Notes: a model not told the origin generated them from the sequence alone. A stretch of 19,671 bases of DNA from CALXVA01 sp964587175 (GCA_964587175.1 CAZPKK010000025.1:1-19671), one strand, 5' to 3'. Numbered from the stretch's first letter, positions 1-6,692 are shown. A program made the numbers and translations.

Positions 1-305
1 TAGGTAAAGTATTAGGACCAAAAGGATTAATGCCAAACCCTAAATCAGGAACAGTAACAATGGATGTTACGAAAGCAATAAATGACATTAAATCTGGTAA
101 AGTTGAATATAGATTAGATAAAACAAATATTATTCATTTAGGATTTGGTAAAGTTTCATTTGGTACTGATAAATTATTAGAAAACTATGAAACTGTTATG
201 AATGCTATTATAAAAGCAAAACCAGCCGCAGCTAAGGGACAATATATTAAGAGTGTAGCTATATCTACAACAATGGGACCAAGTATGTATATTGATCAAA
301 AATAA
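1..305 (+). CDS. rplA: Ribosomal protein L1, 3' part only (partial at window edge)
   Basis: This is the C-terminal third of large-subunit protein L1, which forms the L1 stalk on 23S rRNA and helps move deacylated tRNA out of the E site. The frame is open from base 3. The first residues read GKVLGPKGLMPNPKSGTVT, the conserved L1 signature, so the coding region clearly begins before the window and the ATG at 30 is internal. The C-terminal half carries the typical FGKVSFGTDKLLENYE segment and ends IDQK with TAA at 303-305. It is followed directly by the L10 leader and rplJ, the usual rplK-rplA-rplJ-rplL order. Only about 100 codons are present. Confidence 0.96.
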   Translation, partial: GKVLGPKGLMPNPKSGTVTMDVTKAINDIKSGKVEYRLDKTNIIHLGFGKVSFGTDKLLENYETVMNAIIKAKPAAAKGQYIKSVAISTTMGPSMYIDQK

Positions 306-311
306 GATAAT

Positions 312-536
312 TTGGCATTTACGAAATCAAAGATTTCGATGTCCGGATGTGCAAAATTGCTATGTAATTATTGTGCAGTCCAAGATAAATTAACCTTATT
401 ATTTTGTAAAATTTATTTTACAAAATAATAAATAGCCAAAGACAGTAAGCAGAAAAATAAGTCTTACCTAGGCATATAATGTGTACGGAATAATCTTCTG
501 TATATATATGCCTATGGCTATATATACAGATTTTTT
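312..536 (+). promoter_or_regulatory. L10 ribosomal-protein leader with attenuator
   Basis: This 5' leader of rplJ has the architecture of the L10 leader, through which the L10/L12 complex represses its own mRNA. A 16-bp AT-rich hairpin pairs 396-411 with 416-431. The conserved GCCAAAGACAGTAAG segment (435-449) folds with CTTAC (463-467) and GGC (471-473), leaving the purine-rich internal loop expected at the protein-binding site. GGCATATA at 471-478 is complementary to TATATGCC at 505-512. That helix would act as an antiterminator, because it competes both with the GCC:GGC stem and with the terminator hairpin at 498-529. Binding of L10 would hold 471-473 and let the terminator form. The pairings are read directly; the mechanism follows from the known family. 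Confidence 0.88.
498..536 (+). terminator. Attenuator terminator of the L10 leader
   Basis: An 11-bp stem pairs CTGTATATATA (498-508) with TATATATACAG (519-529). It is capped by a GCC/GGC mini-stem and followed by six T residues at 531-536. It lies about 40 nt before rplJ, so it works as a conditional terminator rather than an operon end. Confidence 0.85.
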
Positions 537-570
537 AATATTTATTATTTATGAAAAGAGGTGAAAAAAT

Positions 571-1071
571 TTGGCTAGTGAAAAAATAATAAAACAAAAA
601 GAAGAAATAGTTAATAATTTAGCAGCAGAATTAAAAGAAGATAATCTAATTTTATTAGTAGACTATAGAGGAATTACAGTCGAGGATGTTACTAAATTAA
701 GAAATGATGTAAGAGAGGCAAAAGGTGAATACAAAGTTGTAAAAAACAACATTATAAAAAGAGCTCTAAATGTAAATAGAGAAAGCGGACTAGATGAATT
801 GCTAGAAGGACCAACAGCTTTAATTACAACTAAAGAAGATTATCTAACAGTTACTAAAGCAATATATAATTTTGCTAAGAACAATGATTTCTACAAGATT
901 AAAGGAGGAATTGTTGAAGGCAAAGTTATGACTGCAGAAGAGATAATTACTTTAGCAAAATTACCTTCAAGACAAGAACTTCTTGCAAAACTTGCTGGAA
1001 GCTTGCTTGGCAATATTACAAAACTTGCTGCTACATTGGAAGCAGTTAGAGTACAAAAAGAAAATGCTTAG
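571..1071 (+). CDS. rplJ: Ribosomal protein L10
   Basis: L10 anchors the L12 dimers to the 50S subunit at the base of the stalk that recruits translation factors. The 166 residues match the usual L10 length. The N-terminal RNA-binding domain has the typical LILLVDYRGITVEDVTKLR stretch (about residues 26-44) and the VVKNNIIKRAL region (about 56-66). The long C-terminal helix ending RVQKENA is where L12 binds. The start is TTG at 571, chosen because an AGAGGTG ribosome-binding site lies at 557-563 and the protein then begins ASEKIIKQKEE as in other L10s. Expression is expected to be controlled by the upstream L10 leader. An unusually long 239-bp spacer separates it from rplL. Confidence 0.97.
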   Translation: MASEKIIKQKEEIVNNLAAELKEDNLILLVDYRGITVEDVTKLRNDVREAKGEYKVVKNNIIKRALNVNRESGLDELLEGPTALITTKEDYLTVTKAIYNFAKNNDFYKIKGGIVEGKVMTAEEIITLAKLPSRQELLAKLAGSLLGNITKLAATLEAVRVQKENA

Positions 1072-1072
1072 G

Positions 1073-1280
1073 CTAAAATTAATTAGAAGCAAGTATTGCT
1101 AGGAAACTAAGCTAAAATTTTTGAGATAGTACTTGTTGTACATATGTGCAGGTTAACACCGCAATACCACGCTTATAATTAATTTTAGAAACAGAAAAGC
1201 ATGATAACAAAAAAATAATCGTGAACATGCCAAGTTCACAAAAGTATTCTTATAGGATGTTAATAAAAGATCCTATAAGA
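1073..1280 (+). promoter_or_regulatory. Candidate structured RNA in the rplJ-rplL spacer
   Basis: The spacer folds on paper into several stable elements. A closing helix pairs 1073-1085 with 1176-1188 (13 bp). After one mismatch it continues as 1087-1090 with 1171-1174, then GTATTGC (1093-1099) with GCAATAC (1161-1167). The enclosed region carries a small hairpin TGTAC/GTGCA around 1138-1151. Two further hairpins follow: GTGAAC/GTTCAC (1221-1239) and a 10-bp stem pairing 1248-1257 with 1271-1280. None is followed by a T-tract, so these are not simple terminators. It could be an mRNA processing or stabilising element, or a regulatory leader for rplL. I do not recognise it as a named RNA family. 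Confidence 0.5.
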
Positions 1281-1310
1281 TAAAAAATAAAAATTAAGGA
1301 GGAATTAAAA

Positions 1311-1676
1311 ATGGCAAAAATAGATGAATTATTAGAAACTATCGATAGTTTAACAGTCGTAGAATTATCAGAATTAGTAAAAGGAATTGAAGAAAAATAT
1401 GGAGTATCTGCAGCAGCAGTTGCAGCACCAGTAGCTGGTGGAGCATCAGGAGCAGCTGAAGAAAAATCAGAATTTAATGTAGTATTAAAAGAAGTAGGAG
1501 CAAATAAAATCCAAGTAATTAAGGTTGTTAGAGATGCTACAGGATTAGGATTGAAAGAAGCTAAAGATTTAGTTGACGGAGCTCCAAAGACAATTAAGGA
1601 AAGCGTAAAGAAAGAGGAAGCTGAAGAATTAAAAGCTAAATTCGAAGAAGCTGGAGCAGTTGTTGAACTTGCTTAA
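1311..1676 (+). CDS. rplL: Ribosomal protein L7/L12
   Basis: This is the stalk protein that binds and activates the translational GTPases; several copies sit on each L10. Its 121 residues are the normal length. The order is an N-terminal dimerisation domain (1-30, LLETIDSLTVVELSELVK), an Ala/Gly-rich hinge (about 33-50), and the C-terminal factor-binding domain (about 53-121) with the conserved IKVVRDATGLGLKEAKDLVDG segment. An AAGGAGG site at 1296-1302 fixes the ATG at 1311. A terminator follows directly at 1688-1721, so the operon ends here and rpoB is not co-transcribed. Confidence 0.98.
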   Translation: MAKIDELLETIDSLTVVELSELVKGIEEKYGVSAAAVAAPVAGGASGAAEEKSEFNVVLKEVGANKIQVIKVVRDATGLGLKEAKDLVDGAPKTIKESVKKEEAEELKAKFEEAGAVVELA

Positions 1677-1687
1677 TTAATGTAAAT

Positions 1688-1721
1688 GGACCATTGGGAC
1701 GAACACCTTTGGTCCTTTTTT
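1688..1721 (+). terminator. Terminator of the L10/L12 operon
   Basis: The stem pairs GGACCA (1688-1693) with TGGTCC (1710-1715). Two T/T mismatches and a GG/CC extension lie inside, and six T residues follow at 1716-1721. The interior sequence CCATTGGGA...CCTTTGG recurs in the hairpin before rluD (11332-11352). Confidence 0.85.
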
Positions 1722-1965
1722 GGCAACTTTCAATATTTTCTAATACTATTTATAAAAATAAAGCAACTGTTTAACCAGTTGCTTTTGAAAATAAAAGGGG
1801 ATGTTTTACTTATATATAGTTGATAATGGAGTAATTTGTTTATCAACTATGAGTACATTATACAGAGGAAATTTGAACATTGTGTGAACAAAAAGTGATT
1901 ATATTGAAAAATATATGATTGCTTTTTTTATAATATAATGATATTATTTTGCGGGGGGAAACAAA
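1722..1965 (+). other. Intergenic region with two hairpins and a promoter
   Basis: A 9-bp hairpin, AAGCAACTG/CAGTTGCTT (1761-1769 with 1776-1784), ends in TTTT and may be a back-up terminator. A second hairpin pairs 1816-1826 with 1840-1850 (11 bp) and has no T-tract. I see no convincing gene before 1966. A promoter-like TTGAAA (1904-1909) with TATAAT (1929-1934) and a 19-bp spacer precedes the small ORF at 1966. Confidence 0.5.
1904..1934 (+). promoter_or_regulatory. Promoter for the 27-residue membrane peptide
   Basis: -35 TTGAAA, a 19-bp spacer and -10 TATAAT. It lies 31 bp before the ATG at 1966, leaving room for the GGGGGG ribosome-binding site. The spacer is slightly long. Confidence 0.5.
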
Positions 1966-2049
1966 ATGGTAGATCTAATATCTATTATAATTCTTATTGT
2001 AATAATAATATATGTTTTAATAAAAAATTATATAGATATCGTACAATAA
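1966..2049 (+). CDS. Small single-pass membrane peptide (27 aa), unknown function
   Basis: This short ORF is supported by context. A -35/-10 pair lies at 1904-1934, a very strong GCGGGGGGAA ribosome-binding site at 1951-1960, and the ATG is at 1966. The peptide is MVDLISIIILIVIIIYVL followed by IKNYIDIVQ: an acidic residue at position 3, one hydrophobic helix over about residues 4-19, then a short polar tail. The stop codon lies in the left arm of a 24-bp terminator hairpin shared with the convergent htrA. I do not recognise the family. It might be a small membrane regulator or a type I toxin-like peptide. A chance ORF is possible, but the combination of signals makes it better than chance. 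Confidence 0.55.
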   Translation: MVDLISIIILIVIIIYVLIKNYIDIVQ

Positions 2050-2094
2050 AAATATGAGGATAGGTTTTAAACCTATCCTCATATTTTTATTGTA
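2042..2094. terminator. Bidirectional terminator between the small peptide gene and htrA
   Basis: A perfect 24-bp stem pairs 2042-2065 with 2071-2094 around a 5-nt loop. A and T runs in the arms give a U-rich 3' side on both strands. It ends the 27-codon gene from the left and htrA from the right. Confidence 0.85.
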
Positions 2095-2097
2095 TTC

Positions 2098-3408
2098 TTA
2101 AGGTTCTTCCTGTAATGTTACGTCTACATCAAATGTTTCTCCATTTCTCCAAACAGTTAGTGTAATAGTATCACCAATTTCTTTAGTATTTTTAATTTCA
2201 TTTAATTCATCTACTGTTTCAACTGTTTGACCATCAGCTGCTATTATAACATCTCCTACTTTAATACCCGCCTTTTCAGCAGCAGAGAATGTTTCAAGTG
2301 TTTTTACATATATACCAACAGTTAAATTGTTAGCTTCAGCAGTTTTCTCATCTACATCAATTCCACCAATTCCAATATATGGTCTTATTACTTTATTATA
2401 TTCTATTAATTGGTCAGTTATATCTGTTGTAGAGTTTATAGGAATTGCAAATCCCACGCCTTCAACTCCATCACCAGATATTTTTAAGGTATTAATACCT
2501 ATAACCTGTCCTTGACTATTTACAAGAGCACCACCACTGTTACCGGAATTTATAGCTGCATTGGTTTGTATAGCTATATAAGTATTACCATCTTCATCAG
2601 TAACTTCACGGTCTACTGCACTAATAATACCATCAGTAACAGTAGTTCCTAGTCCTAAAGGATTTCCGATTGCCATACACCACTCTCCAACTTGTACGGA
2701 ATCAGAATCTCCAAGTTCAGCAGCAGTTAAATCATCTTTATCAATTTTTATAACTGCCAAATCAGTCTGCTCATCAGTGCCAATAATTTCTGCTTCATAT
2801 TCTGTATCATCATTATATAATGTAACAGTTATTTTGCTTGCTTCACCTAATTCGTAATATGAAGAACTTGAACTTGAATTAACAACATGATTATTAGTTA
2901 ATATATATCCATCGCTACTGATGATTACACCTGAACCTTGTGCAGTAGCGGTTGTTCCCGTATTAGAAAACATTGTGTTTACAGAATATGTTACACTTAT
3001 TCCTACTATAGAAGGAAGAACTTTCTCAGCAACACCAACGGCAGTATCTGTATAATCAAGTAAAGAAATTTGCTGAGTATTGACTGTTGAACTGCTACTC
3101 TCTTCTATATAAAATTCACTAAATAAATTATCTCTGATACTTGGTACTCCAAAGCATGTGCCTACTACAACAACTGCTCCAAGAATTCCACATGCGAACG
3201 GAAGTAAAACTGTTTTTCCAAATCCAGATTTGTTATTACTCTTTTTCTTTGAAATTTGGTTTTTACTTTCAAATGAGCTGTATGTAGTTGTAGGTGAACT
3301 CTTGAATGTAGTTTCATTATTTAAGTTATTAAAAGAATTTGTATTACTTATACTATTTGAAGTATTAATGTTTTCAGAAACATTTTCTTGATTATTATTA
3401 TTTTCCAT
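2098..3408 (-). CDS. htrA: HtrA/DegP-family serine protease (S1C) with PDZ domain
   Basis: A membrane-anchored quality-control protease of 436 residues. A cytoplasmic Asn/Ser-rich head (1-60) leads into a transmembrane helix at about 66-88 (TVLLPFACGILGAVVVV). The extracellular trypsin-like domain (about 120-320) shows the catalytic triad His174 (TNNHVV), Asp216 (TDLAVI) and Ser291 in GNSGGALV. A PDZ domain fills about 340-432 (SAAEKAGIKVGDVIIAADG). All catalytic residues are intact and the length is normal for Bacillota HtrA. The start is ATG at 3408, with GGAGGTT at 3415-3421 in front. The gene stands alone, convergent with the small peptide gene and divergent from the gene at 3601. The low-complexity head is usual for the family and probably disordered. 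Confidence 0.95.
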   Translation of the reverse strand: MENNNNQENVSENINTSNSISNTNSFNNLNNETTFKSSPTTTYSSFESKNQISKKKSNNKSGFGKTVLLPFACGILGAVVVVGTCFGVPSIRDNLFSEFYIEESSSSTVNTQQISLLDYTDTAVGVAEKVLPSIVGISVTYSVNTMFSNTGTTATAQGSGVIISSDGYILTNNHVVNSSSSSSYYELGEASKITVTLYNDDTEYEAEIIGTDEQTDLAVIKIDKDDLTAAELGDSDSVQVGEWCMAIGNPLGLGTTVTDGIISAVDREVTDEDGNTYIAIQTNAAINSGNSGGALVNSQGQVIGINTLKISGDGVEGVGFAIPINSTTDITDQLIEYNKVIRPYIGIGGIDVDEKTAEANNLTVGIYVKTLETFSAAEKAGIKVGDVIIAADGQTVETVDELNEIKNTKEIGDTITLTVWRNGETFDVDVTLQEEP

Positions 3409-3538
3409 TATAAAAACCTCCTATAAAATTATATATATATAATAACCTAAAACAATTATATAATACAAGATATTTGTGATGAAAATGTGAAAAAAATGTT
3501 TAAGTTTAAAGATTATTTATAAAATTTTTCTTATAAGG

Positions 3539-3567
3539 TTGAAAAAAATGGAGTGCCAATATATAAT
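3539..3567 (+). promoter_or_regulatory. Sigma-A-type promoter for the 155-aa membrane protein
   Basis: -35 TTGAAA (3539-3544), an exact 17-bp spacer and -10 TATAAT (3562-3567). It sits 33 bp before the ATG at 3601. No other gene lies between. Confidence 0.75.
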
Positions 3568-3600
3568 TAAGAAGATGACTTTTAGACAAGGAGAGATAGT

Positions 3601-4068
3601 ATGAAAACAAGAAAAAGCTTAGTAGCAACATATGTAAAAATAATATTAGTAATTCTGATTATAATAGCTGTTATATATGGTATAGGAGTAGTAGCATTTA
3701 GGGAGTATAATAACGAAGAGTATGAGACTGTAAAAACTAATTTATTACTTATACAAGCACAGACAGAGGTTATAGCACAACAAGTAGAGATTGAGGAAGA
3801 AGGTGCAGAATATATAGGAACAGCAATAGCAGAAAATAAGGATGATGAGAAAATACAAAATTTAGTAAATATCAATGTAATAAATTTAGAATCAGAGGAC
3901 AGCAATTATTATTGTATTGATAATAATGATTTAGAGGAATTGGGTTTGGAAAATATACAAATAGAAGATTATTATATTGTAGATTATCAACAAAAAGATG
4001 TGATTTTTGTTGATGGGATAGAGGATAAAGACGGAAATATTGTATATAAATTATCTGATATGGAGTAA
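3601..4068 (+). CDS. Membrane-anchored protein of unknown function (155 aa)
   Basis: I do not recognise the family with certainty. The protein has a short basic N-terminus (MKTRKSLVATYVK) and one hydrophobic helix at about residues 13-32. An acidic, helical stretch of about 60 residues follows (EVIAQQVEIEEEGAEYIG), then a C-terminal module with NDLEELGLENIQ and YYIVDYQQKDVIFVDGIEDKDGN. The N-in single-anchor layout and the 'YIVDY...V.GI.DKDG' tail recall type IV pilin-like or secretion-associated proteins of Clostridia, but no prepilin cleavage motif is clear. It has its own near-consensus promoter and an AAGGAGA ribosome-binding site just before the ATG. rnhB starts 62 bp downstream with no terminator between, so the two are probably co-transcribed. 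Confidence 0.8.
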   Translation: MKTRKSLVATYVKIILVILIIIAVIYGIGVVAFREYNNEEYETVKTNLLLIQAQTEVIAQQVEIEEEGAEYIGTAIAENKDDEKIQNLVNINVINLESEDSNYYCIDNNDLEELGLENIQIEDYYIVDYQQKDVIFVDGIEDKDGNIVYKLSDME

Positions 4069-4130
4069 AATTGGAATTTTTTGAAGTTTATAATAGAAAC
4101 CAATAACAAAATATAAAAGGAAGTAGCATA

Positions 4131-4793
4131 ATGAAAGAAAAAGAATTTGAAAGATTAAAAGAAATAAAGAAAATTGAAGAGGAACTATACATACAGGGAA
4201 TAAAAAGTATAGCAGGAATAGATGAAGCAGGGCGTGGTCCACTAGCAGGCCCGGTAGTTGTAGCTTGTGTGGTAATGCCAAGAGATTCAATGATAGAAGG
4301 TGTAAATGATTCTAAAAAAGTATCAGAGAAGAAAAGGGAAATCTTGTATGAGCAAATTACACAAGAGGCATTAGCTTTTGGAGTTGGTATTATTTCTCAA
4401 CAAGAAATTGACAGAATAAACATCTTAAACGCTACAAAAGAAGGTTTAACTACTGCTATTAAAGATATGGAAAAAGATTTAAAAGAAAAACAAAAGAGTT
4501 TTGATAAGCCAGAAATAATTTTGGTAGATGCACTAACCAAAATAGATACAGACCATATTCCTTATAGATCTATTATAAAAGGAGATACTAAAAGTTATTC
4601 TATTGCAGCAGCATCTATAATTGCAAAAGTCACAAGAGATAGAATAATGAGACAATGGGCAGAAGTATATCCTATGTATGGTTTTGAAAAACATAAGGGA
4701 TATGGAACTGCACTGCATATTGCAGCAATAAAAGAGTATGGACTTTGTCCACTACATAGAAGGACTTTTATAAAAAATATATGTGACATATGA
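4131..4793 (+). CDS. rnhB: Ribonuclease HII
   Basis: This enzyme nicks RNA/DNA hybrids and removes ribonucleotides misincorporated into DNA. The 220 residues include a short helical N-terminal extension (1-25). The catalytic core starts with SIAGIDEAGRGPLAGPVVVA, where Asp31 and Glu32 are the first metal ligands. LVDAL follows with a third conserved Asp near 133, then GDTKSYSIAAASIIAKVTRD (about 151-170), all diagnostic of RNase HII. The ATG at 4131 follows an AAAGGAAG site. The TGA stop lies inside the first copy of a 14-bp direct repeat (4776-4789 and 4838-4851). It is expected to be cytoplasmic and constitutive. Confidence 0.96.
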   Translation: MKEKEFERLKEIKKIEEELYIQGIKSIAGIDEAGRGPLAGPVVVACVVMPRDSMIEGVNDSKKVSEKKREILYEQITQEALAFGVGIISQQEIDRINILNATKEGLTTAIKDMEKDLKEKQKSFDKPEIILVDALTKIDTDHIPYRSIIKGDTKSYSIAAASIIAKVTRDRIMRQWAEVYPMYGFEKHKGYGTALHIAAIKEYGLCPLHRRTFIKNICDI

Positions 4794-4851
4794 GACTACT
4801 TGACTGTATCTACCACATGAGACTATCAGGAGGTATTAATATATGTGACAT
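4776..4851. repeat. 14-bp direct repeat pair in the rnhB-pdp spacer
   Basis: AATATATGTGACAT occurs at 4776-4789, covering the last codons of rnhB, and again at 4838-4851. Between them CATATGAGACTA and CACATGAGACTA form a second imperfect pair, so the stretch looks like a small degenerate duplication. The second copy is preceded by AGGAGGT (4828-4834), 8 nt before an ATG that is immediately followed by TGA (4843-4848). Confidence 0.7.
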
Positions 4852-4948
4852 GTGGAACTGCAATGGTATAGGAAATGTAGTTTTGAACATTATTAAATAA
4901 TTGTATCAATTTGCAAAACAATTAAAAGTAAAAATGGAGGAATTAAGT

Positions 4949-6214
4949 TTGAACATTCAGGAAATAATTGCTAAAAAGAGAGACAAAAAAGTTTTAAGTA
5001 AAGAAGAAATTAATTTTTTTATAACAGAATATGTAAAAGGAACAGTTGTTGATTATCAAGCATCTGCATTAATTATGGCAATTTATATTAATGGAATGAA
5101 TGAGGAAGAAATAACTCATCTTACTTTGGCAATGGCTAATTCAGGAGATATATTAGATTTATCAGAACTTGGCAAAGTAGTAGATAAGCATAGTACTGGA
5201 GGAGTGGGAGATAAAGTTACGCTTATTCTTGCTCCTATTATTGCATCACTTGGAATACCAGTTGCTAAAATGTCTGGAAGAGGACTAGGATATACTGGCG
5301 GAACAATTGATAAATTGGAGTCAATTCCAGGCTATAGAACCAATATATCTGAAGAAAAATTTATAGTTAATGTGAAGAAAATAGGAATCAGTTTAATTGG
5401 ACAAACTTTAAATTTAGCGCCAGCAGATAAGAAAATATATGCTTTAAGAGATGCGACAAGTACAACAGAAAGTATACCACTTATTTCTTCTAGTATTATG
5501 AGTAAGAAAATTGCAGCAGGAGCAAATAAAATAGTGTTAGATGTAACTTATGGAAGTGGAGCATTTATGAAAACAAAGGAAAAAGCACAAGAGTTAGCCG
5601 ATACTATGATTAAAATAGGAAAATTAGCAGGTAGAGAAACAGTGGCTATAATTACACCAATGGAAGAACCTCTTGGAAGAAATGTGGGAAATAGTTTGGA
5701 AGTAATAGAAGCGGTGCAAGCTTTAAGAGGTGACTTAGCAAAAGATGTAAAAGAGGTAGTATTAGAGCTAGGCAGTAATATGATTAAACTTGCAGGAAAA
5801 GGTGATAATTTAGAAGAAAACAAACAAAAAATGTTAGCTAATATATATAATGGAAAAGCTTTAGAAAAGCTAAAAGAATTAGTATCAAATCAAGGTGGAG
5901 ATGTAGCCTACATAGAAAATACAAATAAATTTAAAAAAGCGAAATACATTTTACCTGTGTACTTAGAAAATAAAGAAAAACAAGGAATAGTAAAAGAACT
6001 AAAGGCAGAAGAAATAGGAAAATTATCAGTATTTTTAGGAGCAGGGAGAACTAGAAAAGAGGACAAAATCGATCCAGAAGTAGGAATTACATTTAACAAA
6101 AAAGTAGGTGAAAAAGTAGATAAAGGAGAGATTGTGGCATACATTCATGCGAATGATGAAGATAAGGGAAAAGAAGCGGTTGAAAGATTGAAAAAAATTT
6201 ACATAGTAAAGTGA
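4949..6214 (+). CDS. pdp: Pyrimidine-nucleoside phosphorylase
   Basis: It catalyses reversible phosphorolysis of uridine, thymidine or deoxyuridine to base plus (deoxy)ribose-1-phosphate in pyrimidine salvage. The family signature SGRGLGYTGGTIDKLE is at about 109-124, and the phosphate/substrate site KHSTGGVGDK at about 80-89. The frame is open back to a TTG at 4901. I place the start at TTG 4949, because GGAGG lies 8 nt before it (4936-4940) and the protein then begins MNIQEIIAKKRDKK like known members. This gives 421 residues, slightly shorter than the usual roughly 433. The C-terminal domain ends at KKIYIVK. A 66-nt hairpin just downstream ends the unit. Pdp and DeoA cannot be told apart reliably by eye; Pdp is more usual in Bacillota. 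Confidence 0.92.
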   Translation: MNIQEIIAKKRDKKVLSKEEINFFITEYVKGTVVDYQASALIMAIYINGMNEEEITHLTLAMANSGDILDLSELGKVVDKHSTGGVGDKVTLILAPIIASLGIPVAKMSGRGLGYTGGTIDKLESIPGYRTNISEEKFIVNVKKIGISLIGQTLNLAPADKKIYALRDATSTTESIPLISSSIMSKKIAAGANKIVLDVTYGSGAFMKTKEKAQELADTMIKIGKLAGRETVAIITPMEEPLGRNVGNSLEVIEAVQALRGDLAKDVKEVVLELGSNMIKLAGKGDNLEENKQKMLANIYNGKALEKLKELVSNQGGDVAYIENTNKFKKAKYILPVYLENKEKQGIVKELKAEEIGKLSVFLGAGRTRKEDKIDPEVGITFNKKVGEKVDKGEIVAYIHANDEDKGKEAVERLKKIYIVK

Positions 6215-6240
6215 TTGCAAGATTATAGTAAGGGGAATAG

Positions 6241-6306
6241 ATAAAATTATAGTGAAACGTTGGGGACAGGATTAATCCTGTCCCAGCTGTTTTACTATAA
6301 TTTTAT
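6241..6306. terminator. Long palindromic bidirectional terminator
   Basis: A 66-nt hairpin. The outer 13-bp arms (6241-6253 with 6294-6306) and the inner GGGACAGGA/TCCTGTCCC stem (6263-6271 with 6276-6284) keep one register, with a short imperfect middle. It lies between convergent pdp and the zinc-ribbon gene, and its right arm includes the last codons of the latter. The GGGACA/TGTCCC core recurs at 14250-14272. Confidence 0.8.
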
Positions 6307-6534
6307 GTTAGGTTTATATTCTACAAAGCTATCTTGAGAAAAAAATCTATTTAAATTTTTTACACTAATTCCAGTATCATATGAAATAGACTCAATTGAA
6401 TAATTAACTTCTGAATTTTCTAAGAAATCCTTTAATTTGTTTATTTCCATATTGTCTTTTGGTTGGCAATCTGGACAAACATCACCACCACTAACAAAGA
6501 AGCATCCACATCTATTACATTTGTTTAATTGCAT
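6295..6534 (-). CDS. Small zinc-ribbon/helix-turn-helix protein (YvyF-like)
   Basis: A 79-residue protein with an N-terminal zinc ribbon, CNRCGCFF (Cys6, Cys9) and CPDC (Cys20, Cys23). A helical segment follows (about 30-50), then a putative helix-turn-helix (about 51-70, SYDTGISVKNLNRFFSQ). This layout resembles the short 'flagellar operon protein' family (YvyF of Bacillus), but no flagellar gene lies in the window. The ATG at 6534 follows a GGAGGG site at about 6543-6548 on the minus strand. Its 3' end overlaps the palindromic terminator. The gene is monocistronic. Its function is unproven; a small DNA- or protein-binding regulator is most likely. Confidence 0.8.
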   Translation of the reverse strand: MQLNKCNRCGCFFVSGGDVCPDCQPKDNMEINKLKDFLENSEVNYSIESISYDTGISVKNLNRFFSQDSFVEYKPNIKL

Positions 6535-6590
6535 GTATTTTACCCTCCAAAAATTTTAATTATGCAAATATTTTATCACATAATTTTACA

Positions 6591-6689
6591 AAAATAAATA
6601 AAAATTATAAAAAATAAATAAAAACTATAAAAATAAGCTAAAAATTAAGTTAAGAATTTTTGAAAATTAAGTTAAGAATTTTTGAAAAT
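6591..6689. repeat. Two short tandem repeats in the 306-bp gap before rpsB
   Basis: A 20-bp unit occurs twice (6591-6610, 6611-6630) with one mismatch. A 22-bp unit follows, twice exactly (6641-6662, 6663-6684) plus 5 bases of a third copy. Both are nearly pure A/T with phased A-tracts and end just before the rpsB -35 box at 6693. The rest of the gap holds the promoter and leader; no gene was seen. Confidence 0.85.
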
Positions 6690-6692
6690 ACC

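Noticed and set aside
1151..1179. TATAAT at 1174-1179 as an rplL promoter
   Set aside because: There is no matching -35 at 16-18 bp, and the sequence belongs to the right arm of the long-range stem.
1073..1190. Self-cleaving ribozyme in the rplJ-rplL spacer
   Set aside because: Neither the hammerhead CTGATGA core nor a twister-like core could be found.
1801..1887. 28-codon ORF beginning MFYLYIVDNGV
   Set aside because: The purine run AAAAGGGG touches the ATG with no spacing, a hairpin runs through the ORF, and the peptide has no recognisable feature.
4850..4900. 16-codon ORF in frame with pdp, ending one codon before 4901
   Set aside because: The ribosome-binding site is 15 nt away and the in-frame arrangement has a one-in-three chance; no protein feature supports it.
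4901..4948. Upstream TTG start for pdp
   Set aside because: There is no ribosome-binding site, and the extra 16 residues do not match the family; TTG 4949 has GGAGG 8 nt before it.
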